DNA of 64,000 bases from Sphingobium cupriresistens (GTDB taxonomy: Bacteria > Pseudomonadota > Alphaproteobacteria > Sphingomonadales > Sphingomonadaceae): positions 1 to 64,000 of the forward strand of contig NZ_SEOO01000007.1 in NCBI RefSeq assembly GCF_004152865.1, read 5' to 3'. Shown one piece after another: positions 1 through 7,904 of this stretch; position 1 is the stretch's first letter; every line of letters begins with the position of its first letter. Below the pieces are notes generated by a model, which was given only the letters and a program-made list of their open reading frames with translations, was not told where the DNA came from and made no database searches. A program made the translations under genes and the position numbers.

Positions 1-191
1 CTGGAAACAATCGGCGCGGTGAGCCATAACCCCATTGTCAGCCTGCCAGCTCTGGCTGCCTGACCCGAACCCGATCCCGATCCTGCCGTGGATTGACGGT
101 TCCTACACCACCTCCTGGGACACGACCTATATGATCGAAGGCATATATCTGGCGCGCCATGCGCAGGAATGGGAGGTCCAGCCTCCCACCA
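1..191. other. Unassigned left edge, possible 3' end of an upstream gene
   Basis: Frame 1 on the plus strand is open from the window edge to a TGA at 61-63 and would give a 20-residue carboxy terminus, ending LPALAA. Frame 2 then reads through about 35-190 with GC-rich third positions that look coding (PWIDGSYTTSWDTTYMIEG), but it has no convincing start. This could be one gene end with a frameshift near position 60, or chance. I do not recognise either peptide and assign no function. Confidence 0.25.
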
Positions 192-665
192 TCACGGAAT
201 CACCAACTCCATACCCGCCTTTACCCGATCAAGCGCGAGAAAGCTGTGGAAGCTGGCAATATAGTCCGTGTCCGACAGCAGGCGCCGGGTGGTCGCGTCG
301 TAATGACGCATGTCCGGTGACACGATCAGCAGGATGAAGCTGCAGCCGCCCGTTACATAATAGCATTGCTGCACCGCCGGGTCGGCGCGGAACAAGGCCT
401 TGGCGCGATCGACCGTGGCGGAGCGTTCGTCAGTCAGATGGACCTCCACGATCGCGGTGATGTCCAGGCTTACCGCGTCGGGATCGACGATCGCGGCGTT
501 GCGGGCGATGATGCCGTCCTTTTCCATGGCGGCGATGCGGCGCTGGACCGCTGCGGTGGACAGGTTCACCGCCTGCGCGATGGCGCGCTGCGGCGTGCGA
601 TTATCCTGCTGGATGATTCGCAGGATCGCGCGGTCGAACGGGTCGGGAAGGCGAATATCGGGCAT
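192..665 (-). CDS. Lrp/AsnC family transcriptional regulator
   Basis: The 157-residue protein has the family layout and length. An amino-terminal helix-turn-helix covers about residues 10-60 (LDPFDRAIL-type opening, then NRTPQRAIAQAVNLSTAAVQRR). An AsnC/RAM ligand-binding domain follows to the end, with the typical VQQCYYVTGGCSFIL strand. Family members sense amino acids and form octamers. It is divergent from a DMT-family exporter starting at 769, with about 100 bases between the starts, so regulation of that transporter is likely but inferred. The effector cannot be read from the sequence. Confidence 0.93.
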   Translation of the reverse strand: MPDIRLPDPFDRAILRIIQQDNRTPQRAIAQAVNLSTAAVQRRIAAMEKDGIIARNAAIVDPDAVSLDITAIVEVHLTDERSATVDRAKALFRADPAVQQCYYVTGGCSFILLIVSPDMRHYDATTRRLLSDTDYIASFHSFLALDRVKAGMELVIP

Positions 666-768
666 AAGCGAGTAATTGTTGCATTTCTGGGGCTAATCAA
701 GAGCATTTTCCCCGCTGTCATGATGATAATGTTCGCAGCCGATACGGGGTCGGACGGAAAGATGGACG

Positions 769-1728
769 ATGATGACAAAGGGATCAGGCGGGGCGATGCT
801 GGCGGGCATCGCGTGCGGCGTGGGCGCGGGCGCTCTATGGGGGCTGGTGTTCCTGGCGCCCGAAGTGGTGCGCGGCTTCACCCCGTTGCAGCAGGCGGTC
901 GGTCGCTATCTGGCCTTTGGCGCGCTCTCGCTGATCCTGGTCGCGCCGCGCTGGCGGATGCTGGCCGCGCGGATGACGCCGCGCCTATTGTGGGCGCTGG
1001 CCTGGCTCGCGCTGGCCGGCAACCTCTTTTACTATGTGCTGCTGGTGAGCGCGGTGCAGATGGGCGGCGTCGCCATGACATCGCTGGTGGTCGGTTTCCT
1101 GCCGGTGGCGGTGACGATCGTCGGTAGCCGGCAGGCGGGCGCGGTGCCTTTGCGCCAGCTCGCGCCCTCGCTGCTGCTGTGCGTCGCGGGCGCGCTGTGC
1201 ATCGGCTGGCAGGCGGTGGTGATGCCCGGACCGGGGCCGGTGGCGACGCGGCTGCTGGGCTTCGCCTGCGCGGTCGGGGCGCTGATCTCCTGGACCGCCT
1301 TCGCCATCGGCAATAATCACTGGCTGCGGCGGCAGGACGACATGCCGGCGCAGGACTGGAACCTGCTGATCGGGCTGGCGACCGGGTGCCAGGCGCTGCT
1401 GTTCCTGCCGGTCGTGTTGTGGCTGGGCCTGGGGCGGCATGATGCCGCGGCCTGGACGCAGTTTACTACTGTCTCGGTCGCTGTCGCGCTGCTGGCTTCG
1501 ATCGTCGGCAATGCGTTGTGGAACCGGGCGAGCCGGTTGTTGCCGCTGACCATGGTGGGGCAGATGATCCTGTTCGAAACCGCCTTTGCTTTGCTCTACG
1601 GCTTTGCGTGGGAAGCGCGCTGGCCGACCGGGCTGGAGAGCGCAGCGTTCCTGCTGGTGGTGCTGAGTGTCGTCAGTTGCATCGCGGCGCATCGGCGGCC
1701 GGTGGCAGGGCTTGTCACAACCGCCTGA
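769..1728 (+). CDS. DMT superfamily (EamA) transporter
   Basis: The 319-residue protein is almost entirely hydrophobic, with about ten predicted membrane helices in two EamA-like halves. The first helix contains the typical GALWGLVFLAPEVV. Family members export small metabolites such as amino acids across the inner membrane. A GGAAAG ribosome-binding site lies 7 bases before the ATG at 769; a second ATG at 772 is equally possible. The divergent Lrp-type gene suggests an amino-acid-related substrate and regulation by that protein, which is inference. Confidence 0.88.
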   Translation: MMTKGSGGAMLAGIACGVGAGALWGLVFLAPEVVRGFTPLQQAVGRYLAFGALSLILVAPRWRMLAARMTPRLLWALAWLALAGNLFYYVLLVSAVQMGGVAMTSLVVGFLPVAVTIVGSRQAGAVPLRQLAPSLLLCVAGALCIGWQAVVMPGPGPVATRLLGFACAVGALISWTAFAIGNNHWLRRQDDMPAQDWNLLIGLATGCQALLFLPVVLWLGLGRHDAAAWTQFTTVSVAVALLASIVGNALWNRASRLLPLTMVGQMILFETAFALLYGFAWEARWPTGLESAAFLLVVLSVVSCIAAHRRPVAGLVTTA

Positions 1729-1772
1729 TTGCGCGCTTTCCCCTTTGAGGGATTCGCTATAGGGCGCTTTGC

Positions 1773-2159
1773 ATGACCAATATGTTTCTTGTGATGGGCG
1801 GGGGCGCCGTGGGCGCCGCCTTGCGCTATCAATTGGGGCGCTTCGCCGGGCAGATGGCGCCCGGTACGGCCTGGCCCTGGGGCACTTTCGCCGCCAATCT
1901 GATCGGCGGTTTCGCCATGGGGCTGCTCGCCGGATGGCTGGCGCGCGGGGGGAGCGTGTCGGGCGAACCGATCCGGCTGTTGCTGGGCGTGGGCGTGCTG
2001 GGCGGCTTCACCACCTTTTCCGCGTTCAGCCTGGAAACCATGCTGATGATCCAGCGCGGCGATATCCTGCTGGCGAGCGGCTATGCGCTGGCGTCTGTGA
2101 TCGGCGCAGTCGTGGCGCTGGGCGTGGGCCTGGCCGTGATGCGGAGTGTCGTGGCATGA
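1773..2159 (+). CDS. crcB: Fluoride efflux channel CrcB/Fluc
   Basis: The 128-residue protein has four hydrophobic segments and the family landmarks GGAVGAALRYQLGR near the start, the G-T-F-A-A-N-L-I-G-G-F motif around residue 40 and GGFTTFSAFSLE around residue 80. Fluc channels are dual-topology dimers that expel fluoride. The TGA overlaps the ATG of the following pseudouridine synthase, so it opens a translationally coupled operon. I looked for a fluoride riboswitch in the 44 bases upstream and saw none. Confidence 0.95.
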   Translation: MTNMFLVMGGGAVGAALRYQLGRFAGQMAPGTAWPWGTFAANLIGGFAMGLLAGWLARGGSVSGEPIRLLLGVGVLGGFTTFSAFSLETMLMIQRGDILLASGYALASVIGAVVALGVGLAVMRSVVA

Positions 2160-3613
2160 AGGGGCGTCCTCCCGCCAGGCCCGGCGCGGGCGCGACCGGC
2201 GGCAAGGGGCCGCGCGACGGCAAGCCTGCGGGCCGTTCCGCCAGCGGCAAGCCGTCGGACAAGCGCTTCGGCGACAAGAAGCCGGGTGATAAAAAGCCCG
2301 CTGACCGCAAGTTCGACCGGAAATCCGCCGACGGCAAACCCGGCGCGCCCGGCCGCGCCCGTGGGGGCGCGAAGGCGGCAAGTGCGCGCAAGGGGGACGG
2401 CGGCAAGCCGCCGTTCAAGCCCCGTGCGAAAGCTGCTGCGCCCGCCGCAGCCAAGGCCGCACCGGCCGCCGCCAAGCCCGCCGCCGCCAAGAGTAGCGCC
2501 GCCAAGGGCGTGTCGCTAGACGTCCGCCAGTTCCGCGTGGCCGCCGACGATGACGGCATCCGCCTCGACCGCTGGTTCCAGCGGCATCTGCCCGATGTCG
2601 GCTTCAATATCGTGTCGCGCTGGTCGCGCACCGGCCAGTTGCGGGTCGATGGCGCGCGCGCCGCGCCGGGCGACCGTATCGTAGAGGGGCAGACGATCCG
2701 CGTCCCCCCCGCCGAAGCGCGGCCCGATATGCCCGAAAAGGCGAAGCGCGTCCGCGTCATCGACCTGACGCCCGACGAGATCGCCTATGCGCAGGAGATG
2801 GTGATCCATCGCGATGCGCAGGCCATCGTCATCAACAAGCCGCCGGGGCTGGCCACGCAGGGCGGGACCAAGACCGACGAGCATGTCGACAAGCTGCTCG
2901 ACGCGCTGCTGTTCGATTCCGAATCGCGCCCCAAGCTGGTCCACCGGCTGGACAAGGACACGTCGGGCGCGCTGCTGCTGGCGCGGACCAGCCGGTCGGC
3001 CGCGCATTTCGCCAAAGCCTTTTCCAGCCGCACCGCGCGCAAGGTCTATTGGGCGCTGGTGATCGGCGTGCCGTCGATCAATGACGGCATGATCGAACTG
3101 CCGCTCGCCAAGCAGCCAGGCACCGGCGGCGAGAAGATGCATGTGGACGAGGAAGAGGGGATGCCCGCCCGCACGCGCTATCGCGTGATCGAACGGGCCG
3201 GCAACCGCGCCGCCTGGGTCGAGCTGCAACCCTATACCGGCCGAACGCACCAGTTGCGCGTCCATCTGGCGGCGATCGGCCACCCGATCGTGGGCGACGG
3301 CAAATATGGCGGCAAGGATAGCTTCCTGACCGGCAGCATCAGCCGCAAGATGCACCTCCATGCGCGGCGCATCCGCGTGGATCATCCCGATGGCGGGCGG
3401 GTGGACGTGATGGCGGACCTGCCGACCCATTTCGCCAACAGCCTGGAGGATCTGGGCTTCGACCTCTCCTTGGGCGACATGCCGCTGGACGACGAGATCG
3501 ACCGGACCCCGACCCGCGAGGACGAAAAGAAGTTCGCGCGCCAGCATGCCAAGCAGGTGCGCAAGGATCGCAAGGGCGAGCGCCGGTCGCGGGGTGGCGG
3601 CCGCGGCGAATGA
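2156..3613 (+). CDS. RluC/RluD family 23S rRNA pseudouridine synthase with long basic extension
   Basis: The 485-residue protein isomerises uridines in large-subunit rRNA. Residues 1 to about 118 are a low-complexity Lys/Ala/Gly/Pro tract. An S4 RNA-binding domain follows (about 123-190, with GIRLDRWFQRHLP), then the catalytic domain with the signature HRLDKDTSG at 263-271, where D266 is the expected catalytic aspartate. A further basic, charged tail closes the protein. The ATG overlaps the crcB stop. Family members are usually about 320 residues, so the terminal extensions account for the excess. Whether it is RluC or RluD cannot be decided. Confidence 0.92.
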   Translation: MKGRPPARPGAGATGGKGPRDGKPAGRSASGKPSDKRFGDKKPGDKKPADRKFDRKSADGKPGAPGRARGGAKAASARKGDGGKPPFKPRAKAAAPAAAKAAPAAAKPAAAKSSAAKGVSLDVRQFRVAADDDGIRLDRWFQRHLPDVGFNIVSRWSRTGQLRVDGARAAPGDRIVEGQTIRVPPAEARPDMPEKAKRVRVIDLTPDEIAYAQEMVIHRDAQAIVINKPPGLATQGGTKTDEHVDKLLDALLFDSESRPKLVHRLDKDTSGALLLARTSRSAAHFAKAFSSRTARKVYWALVIGVPSINDGMIELPLAKQPGTGGEKMHVDEEEGMPARTRYRVIERAGNRAAWVELQPYTGRTHQLRVHLAAIGHPIVGDGKYGGKDSFLTGSISRKMHLHARRIRVDHPDGGRVDVMADLPTHFANSLEDLGFDLSLGDMPLDDEIDRTPTREDEKKFARQHAKQVRKDRKGERRSRGGGRGE

Positions 3614-4227
3614 CGCCGGGGGCGCCCTATCGCTGGACGGATGAGGCGGCGATCCGGGATTTCGTGGGACAGTCGGGTTTTGGCCTGCTCTGCGTCGCTG
3701 CGCCCGACAGGATGCATGTGGTGCATCTGCCTGTCGTCTGGCTGGACGATCGGCGGATCGGCCTGCACATCCATCGCGCCAATCCGATCGTGCGGCATCT
3801 GGATGGAGCGGACGCACTGATCGTCGTCGCCGGGCCGCATGGCTATGTCAGCCCGGACTGGTATGGCCTGCCCGACAAGGTGCCAACCTGGAATTACCAG
3901 TCGGTCGAGCTGCGCGGGACCATGGCGCGGCTGGATCGGGCGGCGACGATCGCGCAGATCGATGCGCTGAGCGATGAACAGGAGCGGCGGCTGGCGCCCA
4001 AGCCGGTCTGGACCCGCGACAAGATGGGCGCAGGCCAGTTCGATCGGCTGTTGGCGGGGCTGGTCGGGTTCGCCATGCAGGTGGAATCGCTGCACGGCAC
4101 CGCCAAGCTGGGGCAGGACAAGCCGGAGGCGGCGCGGATCGGCGTGGCCGATGCGCTAGACGCCGGTGGCAATGCGGCGCTGGCGGCGCTGATGCGGGCG
4201 ACTCTGGGCGAAGGGGACGCGGCATGA
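3610..4227 (+). CDS. PaiB-like FMN-binding negative transcriptional regulator
   Basis: The 205-residue protein has the FMN-binding split-barrel fold seen in PaiB. The best landmarks are the amino-terminal region (DEAAIRDFVGQSGFG) and the motif GYVSPDWYGLPDKVPTWNY near the middle, followed by WVELRG-like sequence. Family members are annotated as repressors of sporulation or protease genes, but biochemical support is thin, so the cellular role here is unknown. The start overlaps the stop of the preceding gene, and its own stop overlaps the next ATG. Confidence 0.88.
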   Translation: MTPGAPYRWTDEAAIRDFVGQSGFGLLCVAAPDRMHVVHLPVVWLDDRRIGLHIHRANPIVRHLDGADALIVVAGPHGYVSPDWYGLPDKVPTWNYQSVELRGTMARLDRAATIAQIDALSDEQERRLAPKPVWTRDKMGAGQFDRLLAGLVGFAMQVESLHGTAKLGQDKPEAARIGVADALDAGGNAALAALMRATLGEGDAA

Positions 4228-4883
4228 GCAATCGCCTGGTCGTCTTCGATTGCGACGGCACGCTGGTCGACAGCCAGCACAGCATCTGCACCGCCATGAC
4301 CCGCGCCTTCGAGGATGTGCAACTGCCGCCGCCCGAACGGCTGGCGATCCTGTCGGCGGTGGGCCTGTCGCTGCCGGTCGCGATGGCGCGGCTGCTGCCC
4401 GATGCGGAGGCGGATTTCCACGATCATCTGGCCGATCGCTACAAGCTGGCGTTCCAGGCGATGCGGCGCGAGCAGGGGGTGCAGGAACCGCTCTATCCCG
4501 GCATCGCCGATCTGGTGGCGGAGCTTGACGCGGCGGGATGGCTGCTGGGGGTGGCGACCGGCAAGTCGGACCGCGGCCTCAACCTGTGCCTCGCCCATCA
4601 CGGTATCATCGACCGGTTCGTGACGCTGCAGACCGCCGATCGCCACCCGTCCAAGCCGCATCCCTCGATGCTGATGACCGCGATGGCGGAGGCGGGGGCA
4701 GAGCCGGAAACCACGGTGATGATCGGCGACACCAGTTTCGACATCGCCATGGGGCTGGCCGCAGGCGTGCGCAGCATCGGCGTGGCATGGGGCTATCACC
4801 TGCCGGGGGAACTGGTCGCAGCGGGCGCCCATGCGGTGGCGATGGACAGCGCGGAATTACGCGGTCATATCGGCGCGCCATGA
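4224..4883 (+). CDS. HAD-IA family hydrolase, phosphoglycolate-phosphatase-like
   Basis: The 219-residue protein carries HAD motif I at D9-C-D-G-T-L with nucleophile D9 and acid/base D11. A helical cap follows, then the motif II threonine in GVATGKSDRG, the motif III lysine near SKPHPSML, and motif IV as MIGDTSFDIAMG. This is the Gph/PGMB-like branch. The substrate is likely a small phosphorylated metabolite but cannot be specified. It is the fourth gene of the crcB operon and overlaps both neighbours by four bases. Confidence 0.9.
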   Translation: MSNRLVVFDCDGTLVDSQHSICTAMTRAFEDVQLPPPERLAILSAVGLSLPVAMARLLPDAEADFHDHLADRYKLAFQAMRREQGVQEPLYPGIADLVAELDAAGWLLGVATGKSDRGLNLCLAHHGIIDRFVTLQTADRHPSKPHPSMLMTAMAEAGAEPETTVMIGDTSFDIAMGLAAGVRSIGVAWGYHLPGELVAAGAHAVAMDSAELRGHIGAP

Positions 4884-5143
4884 CCGATCTTCCTCCAGAG
4901 ACACCGCCCAAGACCAACGCCGATTCGATCGCCCGCCAGCGCCATTTCGCCATTGGCCTGTTCCGCCTGTCGGGCGCCTTTATCGTCATGTTCGGCTTCG
5001 TGGCCATCATGCAGCGCTTTTCCTGGGTGCAGGGTGACAGCGCCAAGGCGTTCGGCGCGATCATGGTCGTCACTGGCCTGTTCCAGTTCATCGTCGTGCC
5101 GCGCCTGTTGCTGGCGCTGTTCCGTCAGAAGCCGCCGCAATGA
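4880..5143 (+). CDS. Small two-helix membrane protein, function unknown
   Basis: The 87-residue protein has a polar proline-rich start, then two hydrophobic segments at about residues 25-45 (LSGAFIVMFGFVAIM) and 57-80 (AFGAIMVVTGLFQFIVVP). It lies between the HAD hydrolase and ATP12 with four-base overlaps on both sides, so it is translated as part of the operon. I do not recognise a named family. The conserved position beside ATP12 hints at a membrane role, but this is inference only. Confidence 0.8.
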   Translation: MTDLPPETPPKTNADSIARQRHFAIGLFRLSGAFIVMFGFVAIMQRFSWVQGDSAKAFGAIMVVTGLFQFIVVPRLLLALFRQKPPQ

Positions 5144-5835
5144 AGCGTTTCTACAAGGATGTGACCGTCGTGGCCGACGATGGCGGCTTCGCGATCCAGC
5201 TGGACGGCCGCGCGGTCCGCACCCCCGCGCGCGCGCCGTTGGCGCTGCCCACGCCCGCGCTGGCCGATGCGGTCGCGCAGGAATGGCGCGCGCAGGGCGA
5301 GACGGTCGACCCCGCCCTCATGCCGATGACCGGCCTTGCCAATGCGGCGATAGACCATGTCGCGCCAAAGCCTGCGGCGTTCGCCGAAGGGATCGCGCAA
5401 TATGCGCAAACCGACCTGCTCTGCTATCGCGCCGATGGGCCGGAAGCGCTGGTCGCGCGGCAGGCGGCCGCGTGGGAGCCGCTGCTCGACTGGGCGCGGG
5501 CGCGCTATGACGTGACCTTTGCGGTGACGCAAGGGATCATCCCGGTGCCGCAGCCGCCTGAAACGCTCGCCCGGCTGGGCGCGGCGGTAGCCGCCTGCGA
5601 CGCCTTCACGCTGGTCGGACTGTCAACTTTGGTGTCGCTCAGTGGATCGCTGGTCTGCGGATTGTCGATCGTAGAGGGCGGGCATGACCTTGATCGGGTG
5701 TGGCAGGCCGCCGAAATCGATGAGGCATGGCAGGTCGAACTATGGGGCGAAGACGCGCTGGCCGCCTCAGCTGGCGCACGGCGCACCGCTGATTTTTCCA
5801 TGGCCGGAGCCTTTTGCGCGATGAGCCGCAAATAA
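5140..5835 (+). CDS. ATP12-type F1-ATPase assembly chaperone
   Basis: The 231-residue protein opens with MKRFYKDVTV and contains the family signatures LDGRAVRTPARAPL, MTGLANAAIDHV, DLLCYRADGPEALVARQ and, near the end, LDRVWQAAEIDEAWQVELWG. ATP12 proteins bind the F1 alpha subunit before assembly and are found in mitochondria and alphaproteobacteria, which supports the taxonomic reading. It is the last gene of the crcB operon; the start overlaps the preceding TGA. No ATP synthase genes are nearby. Confidence 0.94.
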   Translation: MKRFYKDVTVVADDGGFAIQLDGRAVRTPARAPLALPTPALADAVAQEWRAQGETVDPALMPMTGLANAAIDHVAPKPAAFAEGIAQYAQTDLLCYRADGPEALVARQAAAWEPLLDWARARYDVTFAVTQGIIPVPQPPETLARLGAAVAACDAFTLVGLSTLVSLSGSLVCGLSIVEGGHDLDRVWQAAEIDEAWQVELWGEDALAASAGARRTADFSMAGAFCAMSRK

Positions 5836-5935
5836 GGCGGTAGGAACCCAAGCACGTATTCGTTCATTCTATGGATGGCGAGGGCGCATTGCGTCCATCC
5901 GACAACCTGTTTCAACGATCAAGGAGACCCAGACG

Positions 5936-6769
5936 TTGGCCTCAACGTTCCGCAACACCGCTTTGACCGCTCTTTTGACGCTGTCCGCGCCGCTGGCCCT
6001 GGCCGCTCCCGCACTGGCGCAGCAGGCGCCGGCCGAAACGACGCCCCCGGCAGCGGATGCCGCGCCCCCGGCCGACACCGCCCCTGCAACCGAGGGCGCA
6101 GCAGCGCCCGCCGCTCAGGCCGCTCCCGTCGCGCGTGAAATGACCCCCGCCGAAATCGCCGCCTTCAACAAGGCCGTGACCGACTTCACCGCGGGGCAGG
6201 CGGCGCAGCAAAAGGGTGATAATGCCGGGGCGGTGGCCAAATATGATGCCGCGATCCCCGCGATCCGCACTGCGGTGGAGGCCGATCCTGCGAAGATCGA
6301 CAATGTCAATTTCCTCGCCAATGCGCTCTATGCCGACGCTGCCGCCTATGGCGTGCTGGGCCAGATGGACAAGGTGATGGCGCTCTACGGCGAATCGCTG
6401 CCCCACTGGCGCAAGGTGGTGGAAACCAAGCCCGCCGACGCCGCGAGCCGCAACATTTTGGCCGGCATCCTCATCCAGATGGGCAATAAGGAATTACGCG
6501 ACCATGACCGCGCCGGGGCCGACCCCTATTATGAAGAAGCGCTGGCCCTGGCGCGCAAGTCGGTGACGGAGCAGCCGACTGACGCGGTGAGCAAGAATGT
6601 GCTGCTGTCCGCGCTCATCGGCGCCAGCCAGACCTCCACGGAAGAAGGGCTGCGTGAAGAAGCGATCAGCATGGGCAAGGCGATGATGGCCGACGGCACC
6701 ATCGACGCGATGAACAAGCCCTCGATCGAAACGATGACGGGACCTGCGGCGCCGGCTCCTGCACAATAA
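5936..6769 (+). CDS. Secreted TPR-like repeat protein
   Basis: The 277-residue protein has a clear Sec signal peptide at residues 1-28 ending in APALAQQ, an Ala/Pro-rich linker to about residue 65, and then helical repeats with TPR-like spacing (AVAKYDAAIPAIRTAVEADP, MDKVMALYGESLPHWRKVVETKP and similar). It probably works in the periplasm as a scaffold. The TTG start is chosen because it begins the signal peptide and follows an AGGAG ribosome-binding site by about ten bases. Partner and role are unknown. Confidence 0.75.
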   Translation: MASTFRNTALTALLTLSAPLALAAPALAQQAPAETTPPAADAAPPADTAPATEGAAAPAAQAAPVAREMTPAEIAAFNKAVTDFTAGQAAQQKGDNAGAVAKYDAAIPAIRTAVEADPAKIDNVNFLANALYADAAAYGVLGQMDKVMALYGESLPHWRKVVETKPADAASRNILAGILIQMGNKELRDHDRAGADPYYEEALALARKSVTEQPTDAVSKNVLLSALIGASQTSTEEGLREEAISMGKAMMADGTIDAMNKPSIETMTGPAAPAPAQ

Positions 6770-6792
6770 GTGTTGGTCGTATGACGCGACGG

Positions 6793-6822
6793 AAGGGCCG
6801 GGGCGATGCTTCGGCCTTTTTC
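6793..6822 (+). terminator. Rho-independent terminator after the TPR gene
   Basis: A short GC stem (GGCCG at 6796-6800 with CGGCC at 6812-6816) is followed directly by five T residues at 6817-6821. It sits 25 bases after the stop of the secreted TPR gene and before the convergent L,D-transpeptidase gene. Confidence 0.6.
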
Positions 6823-6846
6823 GTGCGCCGCGCGCAAGCAGACCCG

Positions 6847-7533
6847 TCAACCGTTACCGATCTTGTCCGCGTAGAGCATCCGGCCCGGTCCCAACATGCC
6901 TAGCACCTGCGGCACCAGATGGGGGGCGACAGCGAAACAGCCTTCGGAACGGCCGCATTTGCCCCAGGCGGCAACATGATCCTCGCTTACATAGTCCGCG
7001 CCATGGATAACGATGGCGCGCGGTTCGGCGTTATTATTCTGCGGGTCGAGGCCCAGCAGGCGCATCGACCGGCCATGTTGGCCGAAATACATCTCGCCCG
7101 TCTTGAATGCGCCGGACGAGCTGGCGAGCGAATTAAATTCGTTCGAAAAACTATGCAGCCAGCCGGAATGTTCGGGGTCCGATCCGCGACCGTGCGACAC
7201 CAGATAGCTGCTGGTCTGTCCGCCGATCAAATCGACGATATGCATCCGCGGATTTTTCGATGGGGCGTCGAAATCCACGATCGCCAGTCGATCGCGCAAC
7301 GCGAAGGCGTTGGCATGACGATCGAGCGCCGCCCTGGCGCGTTCCAGCAGCGCGGAATAGGGCTTTTGCGCCACCGTGCGCGGGGTTGCAGGTACGGTGG
7401 GCGCTGGCGGAACCGCAGCGGGGCTGATCGGTTCAGGCCCTGTCGAGGACAGAGCGGCGCGACCGATGCTGTCCGACAAAAACGAAAAGGCGAGTCCGCT
7501 TAAAGCGAACTTCGTAAAATTGCGGCGATCCAT
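6847..7533 (-). CDS. Murein L,D-transpeptidase catalytic domain family protein (YkuD_2-like)
   Basis: The 228-residue protein starts at MDRRNF, giving a twin-arginine-like or Sec signal (MDRRNFTKFALSGLAFSFLS). A Pro/Ala linker follows, then the catalytic domain with HGRGSDPEHSG, GEMYFGQHGRSMRLLGLD, IHGADYVSE and the catalytic GRSEGCFAV with its cysteine. The family cross-links or modifies peptidoglycan in the periplasm. An upstream in-frame ATG at 7611 would add a non-signal-like stretch and is rejected. A second, different L,D-transpeptidase lies at 7905-9353. Confidence 0.85.
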   Translation of the reverse strand: MDRRNFTKFALSGLAFSFLSDSIGRAALSSTGPEPISPAAVPPAPTVPATPRTVAQKPYSALLERARAALDRHANAFALRDRLAIVDFDAPSKNPRMHIVDLIGGQTSSYLVSHGRGSDPEHSGWLHSFSNEFNSLASSSGAFKTGEMYFGQHGRSMRLLGLDPQNNNAEPRAIVIHGADYVSEDHVAAWGKCGRSEGCFAVAPHLVPQVLGMLGPGRMLYADKIGNG

Positions 7534-7585
7534 GACCGTCCTATAGCAAAGCGGACGCCCCGGTCCAAGACCGGGGCGCATGAGT

Positions 7586-7900
7586 TTACTCGCCCGTTTT
7601 GCTCGCTTCATCCGCAGGCTGGCTCTGTTCGCCGCCTTCGGGCAGGCGCGACGTCATGCCGGACGCCTCGGCATCATCCTGAATCTGCTGCAGTTCCGAC
7701 ACCGAGGGCGGCGGCGCAGCCGGAGTCGCGTCAACGTCATTCTGCGGTTCGGGCAGTGGCGCTTCGGGTTCCTCCACAATCACATTTTCGACCGGCGGCT
7801 CGACCAGATTGTTGGTGACGGTCGGGGCTTCTTCTTCCTTCTTGCCGCAGGCGGAGAGGAGGAGGGCGCCGGCAAGGGCGGCGAGTACGAATGTGCGCAT
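7586..7900 (-). CDS. Small acidic lipoprotein
   Basis: The 104-residue protein begins MRTFVLAALAGALLLSACGKKEEE, a classic lipoprotein signal with lipobox LSAC; the cysteine would be lipidated after the action of Lgt, which is encoded at 19701-20567. The mature part is short, acidic and Pro/Glu-rich with no recognised domain. Its start lies 4 bases beyond the stop of the upstream YcbB-like transpeptidase, so the two are probably co-transcribed. It could be an accessory of that enzyme, but nothing shows this directly. Confidence 0.8.
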   Translation of the reverse strand: MRTFVLAALAGALLLSACGKKEEEAPTVTNNLVEPPVENVIVEEPEAPLPEPQNDVDATPAAPPPSVSELQQIQDDAEASGMTSRLPEGGEQSQPADEASKTGE

Positions 7901-7904
7901 GGGA

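Noticed and set aside
1729-1772. Fluoride riboswitch upstream of crcB
   Set aside because: The 44-base leader lacks the conserved GGCGAUGGxGUUCGCC-type core and is too short.
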